DNA of 64,000 nt from Zobellia russellii (GTDB taxonomy: Bacteria; Bacteroidota; Bacteroidia; Flavobacteriales; Flavobacteriaceae), in assembly GCF_018728565.1 (NCBI RefSeq), contig NZ_JACSOI010000006.1, forward strand, positions 186,001 through 250,000. The letters are read 5' to 3'. A program made the position numbers and the translations under genes. This document shows positions 1 through 9,082 of the stretch, in pieces; positions within the stretch are counted from its first letter, which is position 1; each line of letters opens with the position of its first letter. Below the pieces are notes generated by a model. It saw only the letters and a program-made list of their open reading frames with translations. It searched no databases and was not told the origin of the DNA.

Positions 1-669
1 CATACGTTTCCACAATTCGGCCGCTTCCGTAGGGTCATAACCTGCAATAGCCATAATCTGAAGACCTATACGATCCGCTTCTGTCTCATGGCTTCTACTG
101 AACGGCAACATTACCCCTACTTGAGAACCAACACCATAGGCTTGGTTGAACATTTCCCTTTTCTGTGGATCTTGAATAGCCACATTTCCGGCTACCGCCC
201 CTAATTGTTGTAACGTTCCGGCGCTCATACGTTGTGCGCCATGATCGGCCAGTGCGTGCGCTACTTCATGCCCCATTACAACGGCTACACCTCTTTCACC
301 GGCACAAATGGGCAAAATACCTGTATAGAAAACAATTTTCCCTCCTGGCATACACCAAGCGTTCACTGTTTTATCATCTACCAGATTGTACTCCCATTTA
401 TAATCTTTAAGATATCCGGAATACCCATTGGCGGTCAACCATCTCTCTGCTGCGGAAGATATACGTTGCCCCACTTTTGTTATCATTTTGGCATCCGCCG
501 AATTTTCAACCACTTTGTTTTCCGTCAAAAATTGGTCATACTGAGCAAATGCAGTTGGAAAAAGCTGACTGTTCGGATAAAAATTCAACACTTTTTTCCC
601 TGTAAACGGATTTGTTTTACAGGAAGCTACCCCTAAGAAAAGGGCGAGAACTAAAATTACTTTTTTCAT
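1..669 (-). CDS. M48 family metallopeptidase lipoprotein (partial, 3' end outside window)
   Basis: The reading frame is open from the ATG at 669 to the window edge, so 223 residues are visible and the C-terminus is missing. The N-terminus is a lipoprotein signal ending VASC, with Cys17 as the lipidation site. The zinc-protease signature HEVAH lies at residues 134-138, followed by the M48 third-ligand motif ETEAD at 195-199. The family acts as periplasmic or outer-membrane proteases and quality-control factors (BepA/YggG-like), and that role is inferred here. It lies 36 bp downstream of the GH31 gene on the same strand and may be co-transcribed with it. Confidence 0.9.
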   Translation of the reverse strand, partial: MKKVILVLALFLGVASCKTNPFTGKKVLNFYPNSQLFPTAFAQYDQFLTENKVVENSADAKMITKVGQRISSAAERWLTANGYSGYLKDYKWEYNLVDDKTVNAWCMPGGKIVFYTGILPICAGERGVAVVMGHEVAHALADHGAQRMSAGTLQQLGAVAGNVAIQDPQKREMFNQAYGVGSQVGVMLPFSRSHETEADRIGLQIMAIAGYDPTEAAELWKRM

Positions 670-705
670 AACGGTTATGTTTAGACCTGTAAAATACGAA
701 AAAAC

Positions 706-3105
706 TTAAATGGCGGTTATGCGCAATTGCGTAAAATCTTTGCTTACATGAACCGTATTATCCCCATTTGGCATAATAGTTTTTAAATCCACATCTTCGT
801 TATCTATCTGTACTTTACCAATTTTAAAGGGAAGACCGTGCAAATTGATTTTAAACGTCTCGTAACTGGTAATAAAAGCCCCGTCTTTAAATTGTTGTAT
901 TTTAAGTTCCCCTTCTTTACCCAGAAGTTTAAAATTTCTTAGACTATATTTTCCGTTTTCGTAGGCATAACCATCTTCGGCATCTTCATAAACCGTAGAG
1001 TTTTCCTCTCCTTCGGTAAAATATACATCCAATATAAGTTCTTTAATTTCCAACTCTCCTACATATTGCTGTACCGGATATTTTGGAATAATGGCACCTG
1101 CCTTTATGAAAAGCGGAATCTTATCAATATCTGCTACAACCCATTTTTCTTTCCCTCCTTCAACAATTTCATCGTTCCAATAATTGTACCAATTCCCTTT
1201 AGGAATATACATTCTGCGCCCTTTAGCATTTGGCTCTTGAATTGGACAAACCAAAATCTGTTCTCCAAAAATAAACTCATCCGTTCTAAAATGGGTTTGC
1301 GTATCTTCTTGGTCATAACAAACTATGGGCAACAACATTGGAGTCCCTTCTTTTGAATACCTCCAAAACATTGTGTACAGGTACGGCAGCAATTCATAAC
1401 GTAATTCTATGAACTTTCTAACAATATCCGTAATCTCCGTCCCAAAGGACCAAGGCTCCTGATCGCCATGATCTCCACTGGAATGCACTCTGCAGAAAGG
1501 GTGAAAAATCCCTAATTGAATCCATCTGGCAAAAAGCTCCCCGTTTGGCTGTTCCGCAAAACCACCAATATCCGAACCTACAAAAGAATAACCGCTCATA
1601 CACATCCGTTGCATTTGCACATTGGCTATCCATAGATGTTCCCAAGTAGCTACATTGTCTCCCGTCCAAGTTGAAGCAAAACGTTGCGTACCGGAGTAAG
1701 CCGCTCGCGTGATAACCAAGGGTCTCTTAGGGTACACATATCTTTTAACACCTTCATAGGTTGCCCGTACCATTTGCATACCATAAATGTTATGCGCTTT
1801 TCTATGGCTACTAGGGTGGCCGTCATAATCATGACGTGTATCCAATGGTGCCGTTTTAGAAGGTACTTCCATTACCGCAGGTTCGTTCATATCGTTCCAA
1901 ACGGCATGCACCCCTATCTCGGCCATGAATTCCTTATAAAGTTCTGCCCACCATTCCCGCACTTCAGGATTGGTGAAATCGGGAAAATTACATTCCCCAG
2001 GCCATACTTTACCCTTCATTCGTGGACCATCTGCCCGCTTGCAGAAATAATCGTTTTCTACAGCTTCTTGATATATCCAATAATCTTTGTCCACTTTAAT
2101 TCCTGGATCGATCATGACTACGGTCTTAAAACCGTCTTCATATAGTTCATCGATCATACGTTTGGGTTCGGGAAATCTCTTTTTATCCCATGTAAAACAC
2201 CTAAAACCGTCCATATAATCAATATCCAAATAAATGGCATCACATGGTATTTTAAGGTCCCTGAACTGTTTGGCTATATCCTTTACATTACTTTCCGGAA
2301 AATAGCTCCATTTGGACTGATGATAGCCCAAAGCCCATAAAGGCGGTAGTTCTGGCGCTCCCGTAAGGTTGGTATACGCTCTTACCACTTTATGCATTTC
2401 CGGTCCGTAAAAGAAATAATAGTTCATTTCACCACCATCTCCCCAAAAACTTGTGGTTGAACGGCGTTCGTGAGCAAAATCAAAATGGGTTCTAAAACTA
2501 TTATCAAAGAAAATACCGTATGCTTGGCCGCTGTGCAGGCCTATATAAAATGGAATTGCTTTATATAATGGGTCTTGATCTTTACCATATGCGTATTGAT
2601 CGGTTACCCAATTATTGACCCTTTTTCCCTTAAGGTTACTATGAGTAGCTTTATCACCCATACCGTAGAAGCTCTCCGTATTCTGGGTTATTTTACTCAT
2701 CTTCACGGTATTACCACCGTGTTCGTAGTTTTCTTCCCAGTGAAAGCCTAATTCATCTTCACTGATGATATTACCGTTTAAATCGGATATTTGGGTACGT
2801 AATGTTTTTTTATCTACAAGGACCTGAAGTTTTGAGGTCTCTATAATGTATTCCGTTTTTGTTTCCAGGCAATCTAGGTGACTATACCCTCGGCTGGCGT
2901 TAGGATCAACGGCATATGAAAAATCTGGCTGAAACGCATGCTCCGTAGCATAACGGAACCGTATGGTCCTATCCTGAATTACCGTGACTTCTAAGATTAC
3001 ACCGTTTTCGGTAGTAAAATAGAACTTATCCTTATCCCTTACATAATCTACAATATGATTTGGGTAAAGGTTTCCTTTATATTCTAGTTCTGTATTGGTT
3101 ATCAT
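706..3105 (-). CDS. Glycoside hydrolase family 31 alpha-glucosidase
   Basis: A 799-residue GH31 enzyme expected to release glucose from the non-reducing ends of alpha-glucans or maltooligosaccharides. The order is an N-terminal beta-sandwich (to about residue 250), a TIM barrel (about 255-600) and C-terminal beta domains. The nucleophile is Asp405 in WNDMNEP and the acid/base is Asp483 in WTGDN, both in canonical context. No signal peptide is visible, so it is probably cytoplasmic. It lies 99 bp downstream of glgB on the same strand, which fits joint use in glycogen or starch metabolism. The exact linkage preference (alpha-1,4 versus others) cannot be read from the motifs. Confidence 0.93.
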   Translation of the reverse strand: MITNTELEYKGNLYPNHIVDYVRDKDKFYFTTENGVILEVTVIQDRTIRFRYATEHAFQPDFSYAVDPNASRGYSHLDCLETKTEYIIETSKLQVLVDKKTLRTQISDLNGNIISEDELGFHWEENYEHGGNTVKMSKITQNTESFYGMGDKATHSNLKGKRVNNWVTDQYAYGKDQDPLYKAIPFYIGLHSGQAYGIFFDNSFRTHFDFAHERRSTTSFWGDGGEMNYYFFYGPEMHKVVRAYTNLTGAPELPPLWALGYHQSKWSYFPESNVKDIAKQFRDLKIPCDAIYLDIDYMDGFRCFTWDKKRFPEPKRMIDELYEDGFKTVVMIDPGIKVDKDYWIYQEAVENDYFCKRADGPRMKGKVWPGECNFPDFTNPEVREWWAELYKEFMAEIGVHAVWNDMNEPAVMEVPSKTAPLDTRHDYDGHPSSHRKAHNIYGMQMVRATYEGVKRYVYPKRPLVITRAAYSGTQRFASTWTGDNVATWEHLWIANVQMQRMCMSGYSFVGSDIGGFAEQPNGELFARWIQLGIFHPFCRVHSSGDHGDQEPWSFGTEITDIVRKFIELRYELLPYLYTMFWRYSKEGTPMLLPIVCYDQEDTQTHFRTDEFIFGEQILVCPIQEPNAKGRRMYIPKGNWYNYWNDEIVEGGKEKWVVADIDKIPLFIKAGAIIPKYPVQQYVGELEIKELILDVYFTEGEENSTVYEDAEDGYAYENGKYSLRNFKLLGKEGELKIQQFKDGAFITSYETFKINLHGLPFKIGKVQIDNEDVDLKTIMPNGDNTVHVSKDFTQLRITAI

Positions 3106-3204
3106 TAGTTTGATATTTAAAGACTAACAAAAAAAAGACTTTAAACCTTAAAAACGAAATGATTTCACAACATTTACCAACTATTGTCATTATAGTAGAG
3201 CAAC

Positions 3205-5103
3205 CTACTGAAAAATAACAATACCCAAAGGTGGAATAGTCAATTCTACGGATTGTTCGCGACCATGCCAAGGTTTTTTCTTTATCCCCGAAATTTTAGG
3301 GTCCATTCCCGCTCCCCCGTACTTTTTATCATCACTGTTCAGAATGATTTTTAGCTTACCTGAGGTCTTAGGTATACCCACTCTATATTTTTCCCTAGGA
3401 ACAGGCGTAAAGTTGCATGCAATAAAGATATCATCTTCCGTATCATGGCCTCTTCTAATATAGGTGAGTACAGAATTTTCATGGTCTCCGTAATCTATCC
3501 ACTGAAACCCGTCCGGACTAAATTGCTTCTGGTAGAGGGCCGGAAAACTTTTATAAATAGTGTTCAAATCCTTTATAAGTTCTTGTATTCCACTATGAAC
3601 TTCATACTGTGTAAGGTCCCAATCCAAGCTTTTTTGAAAGTTCCATTCAGAAGTCTGTCCAAATTCACCTCCCATAAAAATAAGGTTGGTTCCCGGATGG
3701 GTAAACATATAACCGAACATCAAACGCAAGTTTGCAAAACGCTGCCACTCATCGCCAGGCATGCGGTACACCAATGATTGCTTACCGTATACCACCTCAT
3801 CATGTGAAAATGGCAACATAAAATTCTCCGTAAAGGCATAGGTTGCACTAAACGTAAGATCATTCTGATGGTGTTTTCTATAGATAGGTTCTTTCTTAAA
3901 GTACTCCAGTGTATCGTGCATCCATCCCATCATCCATTTCATTCCAAAGCCCAAACCTCCGTACATAACAGGCTTAGAGACTCCAGAAAATGCCGTAGAT
4001 TCTTCCGCAATGGTCTGCACATCCGGGAAACTACCATAAACGGCCTCATTAAACTCCCTAATGAAAGACAAAGCCTCAAGGTTTTCATTATTTCCGTACA
4101 TATTAGCCTCCCACTCGCCTTCTTCCCTAGAATAATCCAAGTAAAGCATAGAAGCTACCGCGTCTACACGCAAGGCATCTGCATGAAACTGATCTAGCCA
4201 GAAAATGGCGTTACTGATCAAAAAGGCACGTACCTCGTTTCTTCCATAGTTAAAAATCAAACTCTTCCAATCTGGGTGATATCCTCTTCTACGGTCTGGA
4301 TGCTCATAAAGGTGAGAACCATCAAAAAAGCCAAGGCCATGTGCGTCTTCAGGAAAATGCGAAGGCACCCAATCCAAAATAACTCCAACCTCTGCTTGGT
4401 GTAGCGCATCTACCAATAGTTTAAAACCTTCAGGATCTCCAAATCTTGATGTGGGCGCAAAGTATCCGGTTAGCTGATATCCCCAAGAAGGATCGTAAGG
4501 ATACTCCATAATAGGCATGAACTCTACATGGGTAAAGCCCATCTCCTTTACATAAGCCACCAAATCTTTGGCCAGTTGCTCATAGGTTAAAAAGTTTCCG
4601 TCTTTATCACGTTTCCAAGAACCCAAATGTACTTCGTAGACAGAAAACGGAGCATCCAATGCATTTTTTTCCTTACGGGTTTTCATCCATTTCGTATCTC
4701 CCCATGTGTAATCCGCTTTCCAAACAATAGAAGCAGTTTTTGGGGGATGCTCACAATATCTTGCAAAAGGATCGGCCTTTTCAGTTACCGCTCCATGGTT
4801 ATTTGAGTATATTTTATACTTGTAAATTTCACCTTCGCCAACCTCGGGAACAAAACCTTCCCATATACCACTACCGTCCCATCTTACATTTAACATATGC
4901 TGGCTATCATCCCAACTATTAAAGTTACCGATTACGGATACCGCACGTGCAGATGGAGCCCAGACCGCAAAATAAGTGCCTTCAACACCATTCAATTCCA
5001 TTGGATGGGAACCTAGTTTTTCATATAATCTAAAATGTTTACCTGATTTAAAAAGATCAATATCAAATTCGGAGAAAAGACTAAAAACAGTTACTTGTGG
5101 CAT
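3205..5103 (-). CDS. glgB: 1,4-alpha-glucan (glycogen) branching enzyme
   Basis: This enzyme moves alpha-1,4-glucan segments to form alpha-1,6 branches in glycogen. It has 632 residues, shorter than the E. coli enzyme, so it is the short form with a single N-terminal CBM48 module (about 25-110). The GH13 barrel follows with nucleophile Asp314 (LRVDAV), acid/base Glu367 (TIAEES) and Asp435 (FSHDEV), then a C-terminal all-beta domain. No glgA or glgC lies in the window. The GH31 gene follows on the same strand. The upstream DNA carries a -7-like box and a 10-bp inverted repeat, described separately. Confidence 0.95.
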   Translation of the reverse strand: MPQVTVFSLFSEFDIDLFKSGKHFRLYEKLGSHPMELNGVEGTYFAVWAPSARAVSVIGNFNSWDDSQHMLNVRWDGSGIWEGFVPEVGEGEIYKYKIYSNNHGAVTEKADPFARYCEHPPKTASIVWKADYTWGDTKWMKTRKEKNALDAPFSVYEVHLGSWKRDKDGNFLTYEQLAKDLVAYVKEMGFTHVEFMPIMEYPYDPSWGYQLTGYFAPTSRFGDPEGFKLLVDALHQAEVGVILDWVPSHFPEDAHGLGFFDGSHLYEHPDRRRGYHPDWKSLIFNYGRNEVRAFLISNAIFWLDQFHADALRVDAVASMLYLDYSREEGEWEANMYGNNENLEALSFIREFNEAVYGSFPDVQTIAEESTAFSGVSKPVMYGGLGFGMKWMMGWMHDTLEYFKKEPIYRKHHQNDLTFSATYAFTENFMLPFSHDEVVYGKQSLVYRMPGDEWQRFANLRLMFGYMFTHPGTNLIFMGGEFGQTSEWNFQKSLDWDLTQYEVHSGIQELIKDLNTIYKSFPALYQKQFSPDGFQWIDYGDHENSVLTYIRRGHDTEDDIFIACNFTPVPREKYRVGIPKTSGKLKIILNSDDKKYGGAGMDPKISGIKKKPWHGREQSVELTIPPLGIVIFQ

Positions 5104-5122
5104 AGTGTTCGATTAGTTAGGT

Positions 5123-5191
5123 AATGCTGACAAATCTAAGCAACTTTACAAAAAAGGTTACATATTTGTTAATTAACTTTATGTCAGCATT
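5123..5191. promoter_or_regulatory. 10-bp inverted repeat and -7-like box upstream of glgB
   Basis: AATGCTGACA at 5123-5132 is exactly complementary to TGTCAGCATT at 5182-5191, with 49 bp between them. On the minus strand, TAGATTTG at 5138-5131 matches the Bacteroidota -7 consensus TAnnTTTG and lies 27 bp upstream of the glgB ATG. The left arm overlaps this box by two bases, which would suit a repressor or looping site. No good -33 TTG was found at normal spacing. Function is inferred only. Confidence 0.35.
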
Positions 5192-5283
5192 TCAATGTTA
5201 CAAATAAAAGATACGAATAATTCAAAAATGGAACGCTTTTTGAAAAAAGATTCTTAAATATCTTTTAAATTTTCAACTATAAA

Positions 5284-5859
5284 ATGAATACTATGAAAAA
5301 ATCCCTTCTTTTGCTCGGCACATTTTTTACACTTTTTTTTATTGCCTGTGAAGGTCCAGCCGGCCCTCCTGGATTTGACGGGCGTGATGGTCAAGACGGA
5401 TTTGATGGCAGAGAAGCTCAAGTTTTTGAAGTAGATGATGTAGACTTTACTTATATATCAGAAGATAATTTGTACGAAAGCGTTTTAGCCTTTGAAGATT
5501 TTACAAGTTTTGAGGTATTGCCCAACGATGCCGTATTAGTATACCAGTATGATAGAACAGTAGAATTTCAAGACGGTAGCCAAGATGATGTCTGGAATCT
5601 AATACCGCAAGCTTTCTTTACAAACGAGGGAACCATTCAATATACTCCGGGGCACACTACAAAAGATGTAGAAATCCTTATCTCTGGCAACTATGACCTA
5701 TCAAATTTAGAAACCCAATTTACACAAGGCCAGCTTTTCAGGTTCGTTATAGTGCCCGGTCAAGCTGCAACTGCCAAAATAGACAAAAGCAGCATTTCAG
5801 CGGTAATGAGCAGCATGGGGCTTACGGAAGCCGATGTTTTAAAAGCATCGTTCAAATAA
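5284..5859 (+). CDS. Small lipoprotein with collagen-like Gly-X-Y segment
   Basis: A 191-residue secreted lipoprotein of unknown function. The signal ends FFIAC (Cys22), and the mature N-terminus is a short Gly-X-Y stretch (about residues 24-45: GPAGPPGFDG, then two further GRDGQ/GFDG-type repeats). The remaining 145 residues contain no domain I recognise but are rich in acidic and aromatic residues. The collagen-like segment is far too short for a stable triple helix alone and may be a linker. The second Met (residue 4, at 5293) is an equally plausible start. It is followed by a strong terminator, so it is probably monocistronic. Confidence 0.8.
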   Translation: MNTMKKSLLLLGTFFTLFFIACEGPAGPPGFDGRDGQDGFDGREAQVFEVDDVDFTYISEDNLYESVLAFEDFTSFEVLPNDAVLVYQYDRTVEFQDGSQDDVWNLIPQAFFTNEGTIQYTPGHTTKDVEILISGNYDLSNLETQFTQGQLFRFVIVPGQAATAKIDKSSISAVMSSMGLTEADVLKASFK

Positions 5860-5881
5860 CATTCACAAATAAATAAAATAG

Positions 5882-5919
5882 ACACCCTGCCCTGTTTAGA
5901 GCAGGGTGTTCCGTTTTTT
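5882..5919 (+). terminator. Rho-independent terminator
   Basis: A 9-bp GC-rich stem, ACACCCTGC (5882-5890) with GCAGGGTGT (5901-5909), has a 10-nt loop and is followed by a T-run. It lies just after the collagen-motif lipoprotein gene. Confidence 0.85.
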
Positions 5920-6025
5920 AGGGGAAACCAAAACCATTTCTAAAAAATATCGTAAATACAGTTAAATTTGAAAGGACGAAGCTTCTCTTTCGTCCAATTG
6001 AAAACCTAAAAAAATTAAAAACGCT

Positions 6026-6523
6026 ATGTACAAAAATATACTTATTGCCATTGGTTTTGCCCTTGTAGGGTGTCAAGGTAATTCTCAAAAGAAAGAAACA
6101 GCTCAAAAAACAACAGACAAAAAAGAAACAAACTTTAGCGTAGTAAAAACGGATGCGGAGTGGCAAAAAGAACTTACGGATGCCGAATATTATGTACTCC
6201 GCAAGGCCGCTACCGAAAACCCTTTTTCATCGGATTTATTGGAAAACAAAAAAGAAGGTACCTATGTCTGCGCGGCCTGCGGTACGGAGTTGTTCAAAAG
6301 CAATACCAAATTTGATTCCGGTACGGGATGGCCTAGTTTCTACGAAGAAATAAAAGGAAATGTGGGTTATGATGTGGATTATAAAATTGGTTATAAAAGA
6401 ACCGAGGAGCACTGCGCTACCTGCGGTGGTCATTTAGGGCACGTTTTTGAAGATGGCCCCAAGCCCACTGGCTTGAGGCACTGTATAAATGGAGTTGCGC
6501 TAAATTTTGTACCTGCGGAATAG
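6026..6523 (+). CDS. msrB: Peptide-methionine (R)-S-oxide reductase, lipoprotein form
   Basis: MsrB reduces methionine-R-sulfoxide in damaged proteins. The 165-residue protein begins with a lipoprotein signal (LVGC, Cys16), so this copy should work in the periplasm or on the outer membrane. Zinc-binding Cys pairs are C82/C85 (CAAC) and C130/C133 (CATC). The catalytic Cys153 sits in RHCING near the C-terminus. The GTGWPSF motif lies at 99-105. A TAAATTTG box at 5963-5970 resembles the flavobacterial -7 element. A thioredoxin-like reductant in the envelope is expected but is not encoded nearby. Confidence 0.95.
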   Translation: MYKNILIAIGFALVGCQGNSQKKETAQKTTDKKETNFSVVKTDAEWQKELTDAEYYVLRKAATENPFSSDLLENKKEGTYVCAACGTELFKSNTKFDSGTGWPSFYEEIKGNVGYDVDYKIGYKRTEEHCATCGGHLGHVFEDGPKPTGLRHCINGVALNFVPAE

Positions 6524-6573
6524 TGCTCTTACTCCTGTAATTCAATAATTTTATAGTATTAATTACAGCATGT

Positions 6574-7101
6574 ATGAACTATCCTGAGACATTTATTAAA
6601 AGTGCCCTTTTTGAATTTAATAGATACAAAACGATGGGCGACAGAACTTTTGAACAACTCAGCGATGATGATATTCACTGGAAACTGAACGAAAATGATA
6701 ATTCTGTTGCCCTGATAGTTAAACACATGTCCGGCAATATGTTAAGCCGTTGGACCAACTTCCTGACTGAGGATGGAGAAAAACCTTGGCGCAACCGCGA
6801 GGACGAATTTGAGAACCCTTCCACAACAAAAACAGAAATGCTGGCCGCTTGGGAAAGTGGTTGGCAATGTCTGTTCAACGCTTTAGAATCAGTATCTACA
6901 GAAAATTTTGATACGGTAATTAAGATACGAAACGAGAACCACAGCATAGTCCAAGCCGTACACAGACAACTTGCACATTACAGTGGACATGTGGGCCAAA
7001 TTGTTCTTTTGGGTAAAATGATCAAGGGTACGGCATGGGTATCACTTTCCATTCCAAAAGGCCACTCGGACCAATATAACAAGAACATGTTTGAGAAGTG
7101 A
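6574..7101 (+). CDS. DUF1572 family protein (DinB-like fold)
   Basis: A 175-residue soluble protein with the arrangement of the DinB/YfiT four-helix bundle. Candidate metal ligands are His51 (KHMSGN) and the HxxxH pair His135/His139 (HYSGH). DUF1572 members are common in Bacteroidota and Firmicutes. Some DinB relatives are thiol-dependent transferases, and others lack a known activity. It starts 50 bp after msrB on the same strand, so a link to redox or thiol stress is possible but unproven. A bshC gene for bacillithiol, a possible cosubstrate of such proteins, is also in this window. Confidence 0.85.
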   Translation: MNYPETFIKSALFEFNRYKTMGDRTFEQLSDDDIHWKLNENDNSVALIVKHMSGNMLSRWTNFLTEDGEKPWRNREDEFENPSTTKTEMLAAWESGWQCLFNALESVSTENFDTVIKIRNENHSIVQAVHRQLAHYSGHVGQIVLLGKMIKGTAWVSLSIPKGHSDQYNKNMFEK

Positions 7102-7174
7102 GTTGTTATGTACGCCACAAAATCTTGATTCAAAGCAGTACCAAACTTCCTCTTTTTAGAACTAGACTTTAATT

Positions 7175-7210
7175 TTGGTATTAATCTTTCCGTTAGGTTT
7201 TGTACTTTTG
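7175..7210 (+). promoter_or_regulatory. Candidate promoter of lpdA
   Basis: TACTTTTG at 7203-7210 is an exact match to the Bacteroidota -7 element TAnnTTTG. A TTG at 7175-7177 could be the -33 element, although the 25-bp spacer is slightly longer than the usual 17-23. This gives a leader of about 50 nt before the lpdA ATG. Confidence 0.5.
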
Positions 7211-7266
7211 CACCTGCTTAGCTATAGCTGGCTTCTTAAATTTACAACAGCAAAAAAATAAAAAAT

Positions 7267-8658
7267 ATGAGCAATTTCGATGTTATTGTTTTGGGTAGCG
7301 GACCCGGAGGATATGTTACCGCTATTAGAGCCTCTCAATTGGGCTTTAAAACGGCCATTATCGAGAAAGAAAATCTAGGTGGTGTATGCTTAAACTGGGG
7401 TTGTATCCCTACCAAGGCGCTTTTGAAATCAGCTCAGGTTTTTAATTACCTAAAGCATGCCGAAGACTATGGTCTATCCGCAGAAAATGTGGATAAGGAT
7501 TTTGATGCTGTGGTCAAAAGAAGCCGTGGTGTTGCGGACGGTATGAGTAAAGGTGTCCAGTTTTTGATGAAGAAAAATAAAATTGAGGTCATCAAAGGAT
7601 ACGGAACTTTAAAAGCAGGCAAAAAGGTATCCGTAAAGGATGACGAAGGCAAAGAAACAGAATACGGTGCAGACCATATTATTATCGCTACCGGAGCTCG
7701 TAGCCGCGAACTGCCTAGCTTACCACAAGATGGTAAAAAGATTATTGGCTACCGTGAGGCTATGACCTTAAAAGAGCAACCAAAGAAAATGGTTGTTGTT
7801 GGTAGTGGTGCCATTGGTATTGAATTTGCTTATTTCTATAACGCTATGGGCACTGAAGTAACCGTAGTGGAATACCTACCCAATATAGTACCGGTAGAAG
7901 ATGAGGATATTTCAAAACAACTGGAGCGCAGCTTAAAGAAAGCCGGTATAAAAATCAAGACTTCTGCAGAGGTTACTTCTGTTGACACTTCCGGTGAAGG
8001 CATAAAAGCAACCGTAAAGACTGCTAAAGGAGAAGAAATTCTAGAAGCGGACATTGTTCTTTCTGCTGTTGGTATCAAAACCAACATTGAGAACATTGGT
8101 CTTGAAAACGTGGGGATTTCTACCGATAGAGACAAAATATTGGTAAACAACTACTACCAGACCAACATACCGGGGTACTACGCTATTGGTGATGTAACTC
8201 CAGGTCAGGCGCTAGCACACGTTGCTTCTGCCGAAGGTATTCTATGTGTTGAAAAAATAGCGGATATGCATGTTGAGCCATTGGACTATGGCAACATTCC
8301 AGGATGTACCTATTGTACACCGGAGATTGCATCTGTAGGTCTTACTGAAAAGCAAGCCAAGGAAAAAGGATTGGACATCAAAGTTGGCAAATTTCCTTTC
8401 TCTGCCAGTGGTAAAGCAAAAGCTGCCGGTACTCCAGATGGTTTCGTTAAGGTTATTTTTGATGCAAAATATGGCGAGTGGTTAGGTTGTCATATGATCG
8501 GTGCCGGTGTAACGGATATGATTGCAGAAGCTGTTGTTGCTAGAAAACTAGAGACTACCGGCCACGAAATTTTAAAAGCGGTTCACCCTCACCCAACAAT
8601 GAGTGAAGCCGTTATGGAAGCTGTAGCAGCTGCTTATGACGAGGTGATACACTTATAA
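7267..8658 (+). CDS. lpdA: Dihydrolipoyl dehydrogenase (E3)
   Basis: This FAD flavoprotein reoxidises dihydrolipoamide in the pyruvate and 2-oxoglutarate dehydrogenase complexes and in glycine cleavage. It has 463 residues, the usual family length. The N-terminal FAD motif is GSGPGG (about 10-15). The redox-active disulfide is Cys41-Cys46 in CLNWGCIPT. The NAD-binding GSGAIG motif lies mid-protein, and the C-terminal interface carries the catalytic HPHPT followed by a conserved Glu. No E1 or E2 gene is adjacent, so it is a stand-alone transcription unit with its own promoter and terminator, probably shared by several complexes. Confidence 0.97.
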   Translation: MSNFDVIVLGSGPGGYVTAIRASQLGFKTAIIEKENLGGVCLNWGCIPTKALLKSAQVFNYLKHAEDYGLSAENVDKDFDAVVKRSRGVADGMSKGVQFLMKKNKIEVIKGYGTLKAGKKVSVKDDEGKETEYGADHIIIATGARSRELPSLPQDGKKIIGYREAMTLKEQPKKMVVVGSGAIGIEFAYFYNAMGTEVTVVEYLPNIVPVEDEDISKQLERSLKKAGIKIKTSAEVTSVDTSGEGIKATVKTAKGEEILEADIVLSAVGIKTNIENIGLENVGISTDRDKILVNNYYQTNIPGYYAIGDVTPGQALAHVASAEGILCVEKIADMHVEPLDYGNIPGCTYCTPEIASVGLTEKQAKEKGLDIKVGKFPFSASGKAKAAGTPDGFVKVIFDAKYGEWLGCHMIGAGVTDMIAEAVVARKLETTGHEILKAVHPHPTMSEAVMEAVAAAYDEVIHL

Positions 8659-8688
8659 TGAATTGCAATTAGATTAAATTAAATTAGA

Positions 8689-8741
8689 AATGGGCCTAGT
8701 AAGATTGTTCTCAAATACATCTCACAGGCCCATTATTTTTT
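8689..8741 (+). terminator. Probable terminator of lpdA
   Basis: AATGGGCCT (8689-8697) pairs with AGGCCCATT (8726-8734) and is followed by ATTTTTTATT. The 28-nt loop is long, so efficiency is uncertain, but the position just after lpdA fits. Confidence 0.55.
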
Positions 8742-8773
8742 ATTAGAACGAACACAGTAAAAATTCATTCCGT

Positions 8774-9064
8774 ATGCTCAACTTTTTTCGGATTACAGCA
8801 ATTTTAGAAGGTATCTCCTATTTGGCCCTATTTGCCGTAACTATGCCGTTAAAGTATTTGGCTGGTCTTCCCATGCCCAATAAATACGTAGGCTACGCAC
8901 ACGGTGTACTCTTTATTACCTATATTATTTTGGCCGTAGTCCTGTGGATGGAGAAAAAATGGAGTATCAAAAAAGGAATTATACTACTTGTCGCGTCCCT
9001 GTTACCTTTTGCCACTTTTTATGTGGAAAAAAAGTACTTGAGCGAAAACACGGCGCAAGCCTAA
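8774..9064 (+). CDS. DUF3817 domain membrane protein
   Basis: A 96-residue integral membrane protein with about three hydrophobic segments and the N-terminal pattern FFRITAILEGISYLALF typical of DUF3817. Members are annotated as integral membrane proteins of unknown function. No partner gene is evident: it follows the lpdA terminator and converges on an outer-membrane protein gene 18 bp away. Confidence 0.85.
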   Translation: MLNFFRITAILEGISYLALFAVTMPLKYLAGLPMPNKYVGYAHGVLFITYIILAVVLWMEKKWSIKKGIILLVASLLPFATFYVEKKYLSENTAQA

Positions 9065-9082
9065 ATCCCTCTTAAAACTAGC

